Source: JAVJST01 sp965229715
GTDB lineage: Bacteria > Pseudomonadota > Alphaproteobacteria > Rhodospirillales > Casp-alpha2
Direction of reading: 5' to 3'
NCBI GenBank assembly: GCA_965229715.1
Contig: CBDDJL010000004.1
Location: forward strand, 124,001-188,000
DNA length: 64,000 nucleotides
The notes under the pieces are model-generated. The model saw only the letters and a program-made list of their open reading frames with translations, did no database searches and was not told the DNA's origin. The first letter of the stretch is position 1. Each line of letters starts with the position of its first letter. A program made the position numbers and the translations under genes. Shown here in pieces: positions 8,766-16,870 of the stretch.

Positions 8766-9269
8766 ATGGCAGCCCCCCACAGACCCGCACCGCCCTCGAA
8801 GGCCCGAAGCATCCTCGTTATCTGGGTGTCGATCGGTATCGTCGCGCTGCTGATCCTGGCGTTGCCGACGGTTTTCGTCGCGTTTTTCGGTATGGCGCCG
8901 ACGTTTGTCGCTTTTATCGTCGATCGCACGCGCGAGAAGTACGCGACATTCAGCGTCGCCGGGCTCAATTTATGCGGCGTGTTTCCGTACCTGCTCGATC
9001 TCTGGGCCGGCAGTCATACGATTTCTTCCGCCGTCAGCACCATGACCAATCCTTTTTCGCTGGTCGTAATGTATGGAGCGGCCGGTTTCGGCTGGATGAT
9101 GTTTATCGTGGTGCCGCCGCTGATCACATCGTTCCTGAGCGTTCTCGCGCAAAAGAAGGTCTCGCAGCTACGCGCGAAACAGCGTGAGCTCATCGAGGAA
9201 TGGGGCGAATCCGTCGCACGGCCGGCAACCCCCGCCAAGCAGGCGGCGGCGCCGGCCAACGACGGTTAA
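8766..9269 (+). CDS. Small multi-spanning membrane protein, partner of the pseudokinase
   Basis: 167 residues with hydrophobic segments at about 16-52 (long enough for two passes), 60-80 and 94-122. A cytoplasm-like charged helix follows (KVSQLRAKQRELIEEWG) and the tail is Ala/Pro rich. I recognise no family. The gene begins eight bases after the pseudokinase stop, so the two are an operon and may act as one membrane complex. Its stop codon overlaps that of rpoH on the other strand within TTAA. Confidence 0.7.
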   Translation: MAAPHRPAPPSKARSILVIWVSIGIVALLILALPTVFVAFFGMAPTFVAFIVDRTREKYATFSVAGLNLCGVFPYLLDLWAGSHTISSAVSTMTNPFSLVVMYGAAGFGWMMFIVVPPLITSFLSVLAQKKVSQLRAKQRELIEEWGESVARPATPAKQAAAPANDG

Positions 9270-10168
9270 GCGTACTCCGGAAGCCGGTCCTTGGCCATGT
9301 CGCGCTCGACCGAGCGCTGGATCTTCTCTAGCGCCCTGACCTCGATCTGGCGAACGCGTTCGCGGGAAATGCCGAAATCCGTGCTGAGGTCCTGCAGGGT
9401 TCTCGGGTCCTCGCTCATACGGCGCTCGGCGAGAATTTGCCGTTCCCGGTCGGTCAGATCGACCATCGCCGCATTCAGGCGGCGACGACGCTCGTGCAGT
9501 TCCTCCGACGCGGCGAGATGTTGCTCCTGATTCGGCGTATCGTCAGTCAGCCAATCCTGCCACTCACCCTCGCCGTCTTCGCGAAGCGGCGCGTTCAGGG
9601 ATTGGTCGTGACCCGCGAGACGCCCGTTCATGGAAATCACGTCGTTTTCGGAAACGCCAAGCGTGCGCGCAATCTCACGGACGTGGTCGGGCGCAAGATC
9701 GCCCTCGTCGATAGCTTCGAGTCGCGCCTTAAGCTTGCGCAAGTTGAAAAACAGCTTCTTCTGCGATGCCGTGGTGCCCATCTTCACCAGCGACCAGGAA
9801 TGCAGGATGTACTCCTGAATCGATGCCCGGATCCACCACATGGCATAGGTCGAGAGACGGAATCCCTTCTCCGGATCGAACCGGTTGACCGCCTGCATCA
9901 TGCCGACGTTGCCCTCGGAAATCAGCTCACCGACCGGCAAGCCATACCCGCGGAACTTCATGGCGATCTTGGCGACGAGACGCAGATGGCTGTTGACCAG
10001 CATGTGCATGGCGTTCTCGTCGCCATCTTCACGCCAGGCGCGCGCAAGCTCTTGCTCCTCCGACGCTTCGAGCATCGGAAAATCGCGGATTCGGGTCATG
10101 TAGTCGGAAACGTCACGGATAGCGCCGGCGCCCATGGCCGACTGATACTTGGGGCTGAACGAGCCCAT
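9266..10168 (-). CDS. rpoH: Heat-shock sigma factor RpoH (sigma-32)
   Basis: 300 residues with sigma region 2 (ELISEGNVGMMQAVNRFD and the WWIRASIQEY helix that melts the -10 element) and region 4 with a helix-turn-helix (DFGISRERVRQIE). The RpoH box QKKLFFNLR between them identifies the heat-shock subgroup. The ATG at 10168 has a perfect AGGAGG six bases before it, which rules out the longer frame to 10222. rluD lies upstream on the same strand with a 136-base AT-rich gap, which probably holds the rpoH promoter. Alphaproteobacteria often carry several rpoH copies; whether this is the main one cannot be told. Confidence 0.95.
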   Translation of the reverse strand: MGSFSPKYQSAMGAGAIRDVSDYMTRIRDFPMLEASEEQELARAWREDGDENAMHMLVNSHLRLVAKIAMKFRGYGLPVGELISEGNVGMMQAVNRFDPEKGFRLSTYAMWWIRASIQEYILHSWSLVKMGTTASQKKLFFNLRKLKARLEAIDEGDLAPDHVREIARTLGVSENDVISMNGRLAGHDQSLNAPLREDGEGEWQDWLTDDTPNQEQHLAASEELHERRRRLNAAMVDLTDRERQILAERRMSEDPRTLQDLSTDFGISRERVRQIEVRALEKIQRSVERDMAKDRLPEYA

Positions 10169-10304
10169 GTCACACCTCCTGTTCAGGACCGCCGAAACGG
10201 TCGTGAATGCAGAGGTTCGCACCCCCCGGTGCAGCTGTATCTGCCTACGATACCTATGCGGTTACGGGTCTATTACCCGACTTATGGGGTCAACTATAGC
10301 ATAG

Positions 10305-11288
10305 TTATTGTTGTTCAAAAGAAGAAATTAAACCATTGAAAATTTGTGGTTTTTCGGAACAAAACTGTAACAATTCCCCCGTTGCCGGGTGGATAATACC
10401 GAGGTGAACCGCATGGAGAAGCGGTCTGTCCAGGCCTGAAACAAGGCGTCGCGCGGATTCCGGAACGTTGTTCTTACTACGATTCCGACCGTACAGCGGA
10501 TCACCGACAATGGGGTGGCCGATATGGGTCAAGTGCACACGAATCTGGTGTGTGCGGCCGGTTTCCAGTTCGCAACGCACCAGTGCCGCAGCCTGCCCGG
10601 CTCTCTTGAGAACCGAATAACGTGTGATCGCCGGTTTGCCCGATCGGTTCAGAACGGCCATCTTCTTCCGGTTGCGGGGGCTGCGACCGATGTTGCCTTC
10701 GATGATGCCCGAAGCCGGTGCCGGTACGCCCCAGACGACGGCTTCATAAGCGCGTTCGATATCGTGGCGGGAAAACGCCTCGGTCAGGCTCAGATAGGCG
10801 CGGGCGGTCTTCGCCGCGACCATGATCCCGCTGGTTCCCTTGTCGAGGCGGTGAACGATCCCCGGGCGAGTTGACCCGCCAACCGCGCGAAAGGCAGGTC
10901 CGCAGTGGGCCAGCAGGCCGTTCACCAGGGTTCGGTCGGGATTGCCGGACGCCGGATGGACGACCAGACCGGCGGGTTTGTCGACGACGATGATCTCGTC
11001 GTCTTCATAGACGATATCGAGCGGCATATCTTGCGGTTCCGGGCCGCCGCGCCTCGGTGCCGGCAACGTGAGCATGTAGACGTCGCCGGGACGCACCTTG
11101 CGGCGCGGCTCGGTGATGGCTTCGCCTGCGTCGCTTGCAACATGGCCATCCTCGATCAGCGACTTGAGGCGGTTTCTCGAGATGTCGTCGAGACTGTCAG
11201 CCAGAAAGCGGTCAAGTCGTGTGCCATCCTTGTCGGCGTCGACGTGAAAGCGTAAACATCTGTCTTCGGAAACGTCGGTATCGGACAC
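10305..11288 (-). CDS. rluD: 23S rRNA pseudouridine synthase RluD-type
   Basis: 327 residues from a GTG start. An N-terminal S4 RNA-binding domain (about 22-60, TRLDRFLAD) precedes the RluA-family catalytic domain. The catalytic aspartate is D149 in HRLDKGTSG. RluD makes the pseudouridines of helix 69 in 23S rRNA. The open frame reaches back to 11705, but that part overlaps two divergent genes and has no family similarity. The GTG at 11288 gives the normal RluD length. Its ribosome site is weak. RluA or RluC specificity cannot be fully excluded. Confidence 0.9.
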   Translation of the reverse strand: MSDTDVSEDRCLRFHVDADKDGTRLDRFLADSLDDISRNRLKSLIEDGHVASDAGEAITEPRRKVRPGDVYMLTLPAPRRGGPEPQDMPLDIVYEDDEIIVVDKPAGLVVHPASGNPDRTLVNGLLAHCGPAFRAVGGSTRPGIVHRLDKGTSGIMVAAKTARAYLSLTEAFSRHDIERAYEAVVWGVPAPASGIIEGNIGRSPRNRKKMAVLNRSGKPAITRYSVLKRAGQAAALVRCELETGRTHQIRVHLTHIGHPIVGDPLYGRNRSKNNVPESARRLVSGLDRPLLHAVHLGIIHPATGELLQFCSEKPQIFNGLISSFEQQ

Positions 11289-11342
11289 GGCACGCGACCG
11301 GCGTCGCCGGTCCCCAAGGTTGCAGATTGAACGGACTATAGC

Positions 11343-11648
11343 ATGGCACTCCTGAAGGCACTCGTCATCGGCATGGGCATCCTGATCGTTCTCGCCATGG
11401 CCATGCTGGCTTATGGCCTGATCAGCAAAACGGGCAGCAAACAGAGTGGCGATACGCCGTCGCCCGCCGCCGTCGCCGCGTTCGGCAACATCGTCATTCC
11501 CGATGCCGTCGGCTGCCGCATCGAGGATGCGACGACCGACGCCAATCGCCTGATCGTGACGCTCGGGGGTACTGGCGATTGCCGCCGCGTCGTCGTTGTC
11601 GATATGGCGGGCGGCGAGATCGCCGGCACCGTTCGGGTGCAACCCTGA
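11343..11648 (+). CDS. Small membrane-anchored protein
   Basis: 101 residues with one transmembrane helix at about 7-27 (VIGMGILIVLAMAMLAYGL). A short soluble domain follows, with a CRIED... and DCRRVVVVD pattern suggesting a small beta fold and a possible disulfide between two cysteines. It resembles the small unnamed membrane proteins found opposite rluD in alphaproteobacteria, but I cannot name a function. It starts 54 bases from the rluD start on the other strand, so the two share a promoter region, and it is 13 bases before the JAMM gene. Confidence 0.65.
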   Translation: MALLKALVIGMGILIVLAMAMLAYGLISKTGSKQSGDTPSPAAVAAFGNIVIPDAVGCRIEDATTDANRLIVTLGGTGDCRRVVVVDMAGGEIAGTVRVQP

Positions 11649-11661
11649 CATTGCGACGGCA

Positions 11662-12090
11662 ATGAGCTCTCTCCGGATCGCCGAACCGCTGATCGCCGAG
11701 ATCATGCGCGAAGCGGTCGCTGCCTATCCCGCCGAATGCTGCGGCCTGCTGGTCGGTCGCGGCAATGTCGACGACGGCATCGAGGTGACCCGCGTCGTGG
11801 TCAGCCGCAATCTTGCCGCCGACGCGCGCCCGGATCGGTTCGAGGTCGATCCGATGGTTCGTTTCGAGACCATGCGCGCGGTCGAGGGAACCGGCGAGGA
11901 TATCGTTGGGCACTATCATTCGCATCCCAACCATCCGGCTAAACCCTCCGACACCGATCTCGCAATGGCGTACGAACCGGAACTCGCATGGCTGATCGTT
12001 GGCGTCGAGAACGGCAAGCCGGGGCCGCTTCACGCCTTTCGCCTGAAACCGGATGCTTCTGCCTTCGAAGCGATCGCGCTCAACCCCTGA
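11662..12090 (+). CDS. JAMM/MPN+ metal-dependent peptidase
   Basis: 142 residues forming a single MPN domain. The zinc motif is complete: E25 in PAECCG, H86 and H88 in HSH, S96 and D99 in PSDTD. Stand-alone bacterial JAMM proteins cleave isopeptide-like or small ubiquitin-fold substrates, for example next to ThiF/MoaD-like proteins in cysteine or cofactor pathways. No ThiS/MoaD or E1-like gene is in the window, so the substrate is unknown. The start at 11662 is the one at which the fold begins. It probably shares a transcript with the small membrane protein before it. Confidence 0.85.
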   Translation: MSSLRIAEPLIAEIMREAVAAYPAECCGLLVGRGNVDDGIEVTRVVVSRNLAADARPDRFEVDPMVRFETMRAVEGTGEDIVGHYHSHPNHPAKPSDTDLAMAYEPELAWLIVGVENGKPGPLHAFRLKPDASAFEAIALNP

Positions 12091-12162
12091 TCTTTTGGCC
12101 CACCTCGCGCGCGAGCACTTGCGCGACGCCGCGTTTGCGGTTAAACCGTGCGTCCTCGCGCC

Positions 12163-12238
12163 GCCCCCATCGTCTAGTGGCCTAGGACGTCGGCCTCTCA
12201 CGCCGAAAACAGGGGTTCGAGTCCCCTTGGGGGCGCCA
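12163..12238 (+). tRNA. tRNA-Glu (anticodon CTC)
   Basis: A 76-base cloverleaf. The acceptor arms GCCCCCA and TGGGGGC pair perfectly, the anticodon loop is CTCTCAC giving CTC, and the T arm is AGGGG-TTCGAGT-CCCCT. The discriminator is G and the CCA end is encoded. It reads GAG codons. It stands alone between the JAMM gene and the convergent mttB-like gene. Confidence 0.95.
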
Positions 12239-12263
12239 TTTCAAGAGACTTACAAGACGCTCC

Positions 12264-13805
12264 CTAACGCTCGATATCGGCGCCGCCCTCTTCCGTGCGC
12301 CGGGCGATGAACGCGTCGATTTCCTCGAGCCGGCCCGGTTCCATTTCCGGCTTCTCGTAGGCCTTCACGGTTTCCTTGAACAGCCGGTTGGCGCGTACCG
12401 TCGCATCGACGCTGCCGTCGTCGCGCCAGGTTTCGAAATTGCGCCAGTCCGACAACAGCGGCGTGTAGAACGCGTCCTCGAAGCGGTCGATGGTGTGCTG
12501 CGTACCGAAGAAGTGCCCGCCGGGGCCGACATCGGCGATGGCCTCGAGACCGAGCGACGCCTCGTCGACCGGTAAGGGTTTCAGCAACTCGGCAAACATC
12601 TGCAGCATTTCGACGTCGACAATGAACTTCTCGACCGATGCGGTCAGTCCGCCCTCCAGCCATCCGGCGCTGTGCAACACGATGTTCGCACCGCCCATCA
12701 CCGCGCCCCAGAGCGACATCTGGGTTTCGTAGGCGGCCTGGGCATCGACCGTATTCGACGCCGTCGGCGCCGACGACCGCAGCGGCAACCCGTAGCGCCG
12801 GGCCAACTGGCCGGACGCAAACGCGGCCTTGGTGTATTCCGGGGTTCCGAAAGCCGGCGAGCCCGACCGCATGTCAACGTTGCTGGTAAAACTGCCGTAG
12901 ACTGCCGGCGCACCGGCACGGACGCTCTGCGACAGGCAGATGCCGGCAAGCGCTTCGGCATTCTGTTCGACCAGCGCGCCGGCAATCGTCACCGGCGCCA
13001 TCGCGCCCGACAGCGTGAACGGCGTCAGCACCATGACCTGGCCGGCGTTCGCCGCGTCGATGATACCCTGGCACATCAGGGCATCGAGTTGCAGGGGCGA
13101 GTTGGAATTGGCCACCGACCAGCACAGCGGCGTATCGCGGAACGTATCCTCGTCGAGGCCGTGCGCCATGCGGATGATTTCATAGGAATCGGCTACCGCC
13201 TGCGTACCCCGGAAATACACGAAGGGTACTTTCTCGGTCATGGCAACCTGAGTCCGCGCGATATGCAGATGTCTGACGTTGAGCGGGATATCCTGCGGCT
13301 CCACGCTAGGGCCCATGATGTGCATGACGTGAAAATGCTGCGCCAGCCTGCAGAAGTTCTCGTAATCGGCCAGCGTGCCATCGCGCCGCCCGCCGTCCAG
13401 GTCGGAGTAGAACGGCGAGCCGCCGACGGTGCCCATCAGCAAACGATTGCCCCCGAAGACCGCGTCACAATCGGGATTGCGGGCCTTCATGGTAATCGTG
13501 CCGGGCGCCTTGCCGATCAAATCCATGACCAGCGCCGGATCGAATCGCATCATGTCGTCGTCGAGCGGTTCGACGCCGGCCTCAACGAGAGATTTACGGG
13601 CGCCCTCGTGCAGCACGCGAATGCCGATATCCGACAACACCTTGAGAGAGGCTTCGTGGATCGCCTCGATCTGATCTGCCGAAAAGATCTCGATCGGCCG
13701 GTAGGGATTGGTCCACTGGCGCCATTCGGGCTTTCCGCGAGGGACCGCAGAACCGCCCGCCCCCTTGTTCCGGGCGCGGCGACCGCGCTGTCGCTGTTGA
13801 TTCAT
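12264..13805 (-). CDS. MttB-family (trimethylamine methyltransferase-like) protein, non-pyrrolysine
   Basis: 513 residues matching the MttB superfamily over the whole length (opening YRPIEIFSADQIEAIHEASLKVLSDIGI). True MttB has an in-frame amber codon for pyrrolysine; this frame is uninterrupted, so it belongs to the non-pyrrolysine group. One studied member demethylates glycine betaine with a corrinoid protein. No corrinoid-binding protein or reactivator is adjacent, so a quaternary amine is a guess for the substrate. GGGAG precedes the ATG with good spacing. The divergent neighbour is a small exported protein. Confidence 0.8.
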   Translation of the reverse strand: MNQQRQRGRRARNKGAGGSAVPRGKPEWRQWTNPYRPIEIFSADQIEAIHEASLKVLSDIGIRVLHEGARKSLVEAGVEPLDDDMMRFDPALVMDLIGKAPGTITMKARNPDCDAVFGGNRLLMGTVGGSPFYSDLDGGRRDGTLADYENFCRLAQHFHVMHIMGPSVEPQDIPLNVRHLHIARTQVAMTEKVPFVYFRGTQAVADSYEIIRMAHGLDEDTFRDTPLCWSVANSNSPLQLDALMCQGIIDAANAGQVMVLTPFTLSGAMAPVTIAGALVEQNAEALAGICLSQSVRAGAPAVYGSFTSNVDMRSGSPAFGTPEYTKAAFASGQLARRYGLPLRSSAPTASNTVDAQAAYETQMSLWGAVMGGANIVLHSAGWLEGGLTASVEKFIVDVEMLQMFAELLKPLPVDEASLGLEAIADVGPGGHFFGTQHTIDRFEDAFYTPLLSDWRNFETWRDDGSVDATVRANRLFKETVKAYEKPEMEPGRLEEIDAFIARRTEEGGADIER

Positions 13806-13962
13806 TGTCGTCTCCCGGCGACCGAGCGCCGCCTCTGGCGAGACACTACACCCGGGCCGGAAGCTTGCAACGTGCGAAAAATATGCCGCGGATCACATTG
13901 GATTCATGCTTCGCGGCCCCATATCATCAAATGCAGACAACATTGCCCCTGAAGGAGGAATC

Positions 13963-14211
13963 ATGTTCGCACGCATTCTCTCAAGTCTGTTCGTCCTGGC
14001 GTTGCTCGCCTCGCCGGCGGTCGCCGGCCACTGCCCGGTCGACGTCAAGAAGATCGACAAGGCGATCGAATCCGCCGATCTTTCGGCCGCCGATCTGGCC
14101 AAAGTTACGAGCCTTCGCAACGAAGGCGACGCCTTGCACAAAGCCGGCAATCATGGCGAGTCGCTCGACGCGCTTCATGAAGCGATGGAAATTCTCGGTA
14201 TCGGGCACTAA
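13963..14211 (+). CDS. Small exported protein of unknown function
   Basis: 82 residues. A classical signal peptide (about 1-21, cleaved near AVAG) leaves a mature protein of about 60 residues. It looks like a helical hairpin (VDVKKIDKAIESADLS, then KVTSLRNEGDALHKAGNHGESLDALHEAM), with a half-TPR-like feel in its second part and one cysteine near the N-terminus. An excellent GGAGG lies six bases before the ATG, which fixes this start over an earlier in-frame one. Its stop overlaps the hutG stop on the other strand by four bases. Confidence 0.7.
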   Translation: MFARILSSLFVLALLASPAVAGHCPVDVKKIDKAIESADLSAADLAKVTSLRNEGDALHKAGNHGESLDALHEAMEILGIGH

Positions 14212-15023
14212 TCGACGGGAGAGCGGCCCTCGGCCCAGTCGAGCGCTGCGATCAACATGCGCCGGATAACCGGTTCGACCCGTGACGCCAGATCGGGGCG
14301 GAAGCCGAACGGCGGGTCCTCGTCCATATAGATCGCCTGTGCCTTTTCCAATTGCACGGCATGGCGACCGTCCGCCGGACGGCCATGGTGGCGCGTGATG
14401 TAGCCGCCCTTGAAGCGGCCGTTATGGACGGCTGTGAAGCCGTCGGCCCCGTAGAGCACGTCGAACATGCGCGCGGCGAGATCACCGTCGGCGCTGTCGC
14501 CGGACGCGGTGCCGAAATTGAAATCCGGCAGGTGCCCTTCGAAGAAGCGCGGCACCACCGAGCGGATCGAATGGCCCTCGACCAGGATCGCTTGACCGTG
14601 ACGGGCATGGATGTCGTCGAGGATCTCGCCGAGCTTGCCGTGGTAAGGTCGCCAGTACGCCTCGACCCGGTCAGCAATTTCATCGGCGTCGGGTTCCGCA
14701 TTCTCCCTGTAAATCGGCAGTTCGGCGAACGTCGTCGTCGGACACAATTCCGTATTATTGGCCCCGGTATACAGTTCGGCGCCCGACGGATCGCGGTTGA
14801 GGTCGATGACATAACGCGAATGGGTCGCGGCAATCATCGGCAGACCCAGTTCCGCCGCCGCCCCGACGTACAGCTCGTCGACGTGCCAGTCCGTATCCGT
14901 CAGCATGCGGCCGGCCTCGGTAAACCGAGCGGCGATCGCATCGGGCACATGGGTGCCGACATGCGGACAACTGATCAGGATGGGGCCGTCGCCGGGCGTG
15001 AAGCGGAACAGGTCTTCGGGCAT
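14208..15023 (-). CDS. hutG: N-formylglutamate amidohydrolase
   Basis: 271 residues. The CPHVGTHVP motif (about 19-27), the THSRYVIDLNRDPSG segment (about 67-81) and the VEGHSIRSVVP region are typical of N-formylglutamate deformylase, a zinc enzyme. It releases formate and glutamate as the last step of the histidine route that goes through HutF. hutF is divergent, 102 bases away, which supports the assignment over a generic amidohydrolase. Regulation is probably shared from the intergenic region. Confidence 0.9.
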   Translation of the reverse strand: MPEDLFRFTPGDGPILISCPHVGTHVPDAIAARFTEAGRMLTDTDWHVDELYVGAAAELGLPMIAATHSRYVIDLNRDPSGAELYTGANNTELCPTTTFAELPIYRENAEPDADEIADRVEAYWRPYHGKLGEILDDIHARHGQAILVEGHSIRSVVPRFFEGHLPDFNFGTASGDSADGDLAARMFDVLYGADGFTAVHNGRFKGGYITRHHGRPADGRHAVQLEKAQAIYMDEDPPFGFRPDLASRVEPVIRRMLIAALDWAEGRSPVD

Positions 15024-15125
15024 CGATACATTCCGTCTTGGGGCCGTTTTGCGGCCGTTTTATGGTTGAACGTCGACCGGCTTCCCGGTTTGCTGACGAG
15101 GCAAGCTTAAGCAACCGGAGCCGCC

Positions 15126-16517
15126 ATGACCACGCTGCATTTCGAGAGCGCCTTGTTGCCGGATGGCTGGGCCAGCGATGTTCTCGTCCAGTGTGACGAC
15201 AGGGGATTGATCGCCGCCGTCGAGGCCGGCGCTGCCGGTCCGTCAACGGTATCGGGCATTGCGCTCCCCGGGATGCCCAATCTGCACAGCCACGCCTTCC
15301 AGCGCGCCATGGCCGGCATGGGCGAGGTTTCCGGCCCCAGCACGAATTCCGGCGACGCCGACAGCTTCTGGACGTGGCGGCAGGTCATGTACGGGTTCGT
15401 CGACCGGTTGACACCCGACGACCTGAGCGTCATCGCGCTGAAGCTTTACATCGACATGCTCAAGGCCGGTTACACCTCGGTGGCGGAGTTCCACTACCTG
15501 CACCATGACCCGGCCGGAAAGCCCTACGAAAATCGCGCGGAAATGTCGCTTCGCACGGTCGACGCGGCGCTCGAGGCCGGAATCGGCATCACCCATCTGC
15601 CGGTCCTCTATGCCCACGGCGGTTTCGGCGGCCAGACACCCGGCGACGGACAGCGGCGGTTCATCAACGATGCCGGCGGCATCCTCGATATCGCCGCCGC
15701 CGTCAGCGCGCGTCACAACGGCGATCCCAATGTCGCCGTCGGCCTCGCGCCGCACAGCCTCCGGGCGGTAACGCCGGACCTGTTGCACGATACGCTCGGC
15801 GGATTGAACGACCGTCTCGGCGACGCAACCGTGCACATCCACATCGCCGAACAGACCCGAGAGATCGAGGACTGCGTTGCCTGGTCGGGCGCGCGGCCGG
15901 TCGCCTGGCTGTTGGATAACTTCGACGTCGGACCGCGCTGGTGCCTGGTGCACGCGACCCACATGGACGATACGGAAACCGCCGGACTGGCCGTTAGCGG
16001 CGCCGTTGCCGGCCTGTGCCCGACGACCGAGGCCAACCTCGGCGACGGCCTGTTCCCGGCCTCATCCTACGTCCAAGCCGGCGGCGTCTGGGGCATCGGT
16101 TCGGACAGCCACATCTCGGTCAGCGTCAAGGAGGAGCTGCGCTGGTTCGAATACGGCCAGCGTCTCACGCGCCGAGAGCGTAACGTGCTGGCTGGCGGAC
16201 CCAACCGGTCGACCGGCCGTGCCCTCTATGATGCCGCCTTGAAAGGCGGCGCGCAGGCCTCGGGCCGGCCTATCGGCGCCATCGCCGTCGGTCACCGGGC
16301 CGATATTGTCGTGCTCGGGGTATCGGATAGCCCGCTCGCCGGCCATACCGGCGACGCGATCCTCGATGCCTGGTTGTTCGCCTGCGATGGCAATCCGGTT
16401 CGCGACGTCTATACCGGCGGTAAACCGGCGATCAAGAACGGCCGCCATGCGCTCGACGATCGGGCCGAAAAAGATTTCCGCCGCGTTATCGAACGGCTGA
16501 CAACGGGGGACCGATGA
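15126..16517 (+). CDS. hutF: Formimidoylglutamate deiminase
   Basis: 463 residues of the amidohydrolase superfamily. The first metal motif is LHSHAFQRAM (near 53-62) and the last is GSDSHISVS (near 324-332), with HIAEQTREIEDC between. These match HutF, which deiminates N-formimidoyl-L-glutamate to N-formyl-L-glutamate and ammonia, and hands the product to HutG. CGGAG lies before the ATG with good spacing. The gene overlaps the next one by four bases, so they are translationally coupled. The earlier enzymes HutU and HutI are not in the window. Confidence 0.92.
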   Translation: MTTLHFESALLPDGWASDVLVQCDDRGLIAAVEAGAAGPSTVSGIALPGMPNLHSHAFQRAMAGMGEVSGPSTNSGDADSFWTWRQVMYGFVDRLTPDDLSVIALKLYIDMLKAGYTSVAEFHYLHHDPAGKPYENRAEMSLRTVDAALEAGIGITHLPVLYAHGGFGGQTPGDGQRRFINDAGGILDIAAAVSARHNGDPNVAVGLAPHSLRAVTPDLLHDTLGGLNDRLGDATVHIHIAEQTREIEDCVAWSGARPVAWLLDNFDVGPRWCLVHATHMDDTETAGLAVSGAVAGLCPTTEANLGDGLFPASSYVQAGGVWGIGSDSHISVSVKEELRWFEYGQRLTRRERNVLAGGPNRSTGRALYDAALKGGAQASGRPIGAIAVGHRADIVVLGVSDSPLAGHTGDAILDAWLFACDGNPVRDVYTGGKPAIKNGRHALDDRAEKDFRRVIERLTTGDR

Positions 16518-16870
16518 ACGTTTGGGGATTGAAGAACTGCGACACCTGCCGCAAGGCCCTCAAGTGGCTGGAAGCGGAGGGCATCGATCACACCTTCCGC
16601 GATATCCGCAAGGACGGGCTGGCGGCAGACGACGTGCTGGCGTGGCTGCGCATCGTCGGCCCTGTCGAGCTGGTCAACCGGCGCGGCACGACCTGGCGGA
16701 ACCTCGACGAAGCGGACAAACTGGTCAGCACCGACGAGGACCTGACAATGCTCATCCTCGAACACCCGGCCATCGTCAAACGACCGGTCTTCGTTGCCGG
16801 CGATACCGTCATCGTCGGTTTCAAGGACGAACAGCGGGCGCTGATCCGGTCGGCGGTCAGTGCGGTGTGA
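16514..16870 (+). CDS. ArsC/Spx-like thioredoxin-fold protein
   Basis: 118 residues of the ArsC-like family. It starts with a CDTC pair (C9 and C12) where arsenate reductase has a single catalytic cysteine, and has the family's RRGTTWR and HPAIVKRPV segments. The CxxC version is seen in YffB/Spx-like proteins, whose substrate is mostly unknown; some act on glutathione-linked thiols. Coupling by four bases to hutF is curious because no link to histidine catabolism is known. Its 3' end overlaps hutH on the other strand by 14 bases. Confidence 0.8.
   Translation: MNVWGLKNCDTCRKALKWLEAEGIDHTFRDIRKDGLAADDVLAWLRIVGPVELVNRRGTTWRNLDEADKLVSTDEDLTMLILEHPAIVKRPVFVAGDTVIVGFKDEQRALIRSAVSAV

Noticed and set aside
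7333..8790. A 485-codon leftward frame opposite the pseudokinase
   Set aside because: Low-quality composition with many Arg and Gln, and no start site; the pseudokinase frame has a good ribosome site and a membrane anchor.
12264..13805. Pyrrolysine-containing MttB
   Set aside because: The frame has no in-frame amber codon, so pyrrolysine is not used.
12672..13952. A 426-codon rightward frame opposite the MttB-like gene
   Set aside because: It is an antisense shadow with no family features; the opposite strand matches MttB along its full length.
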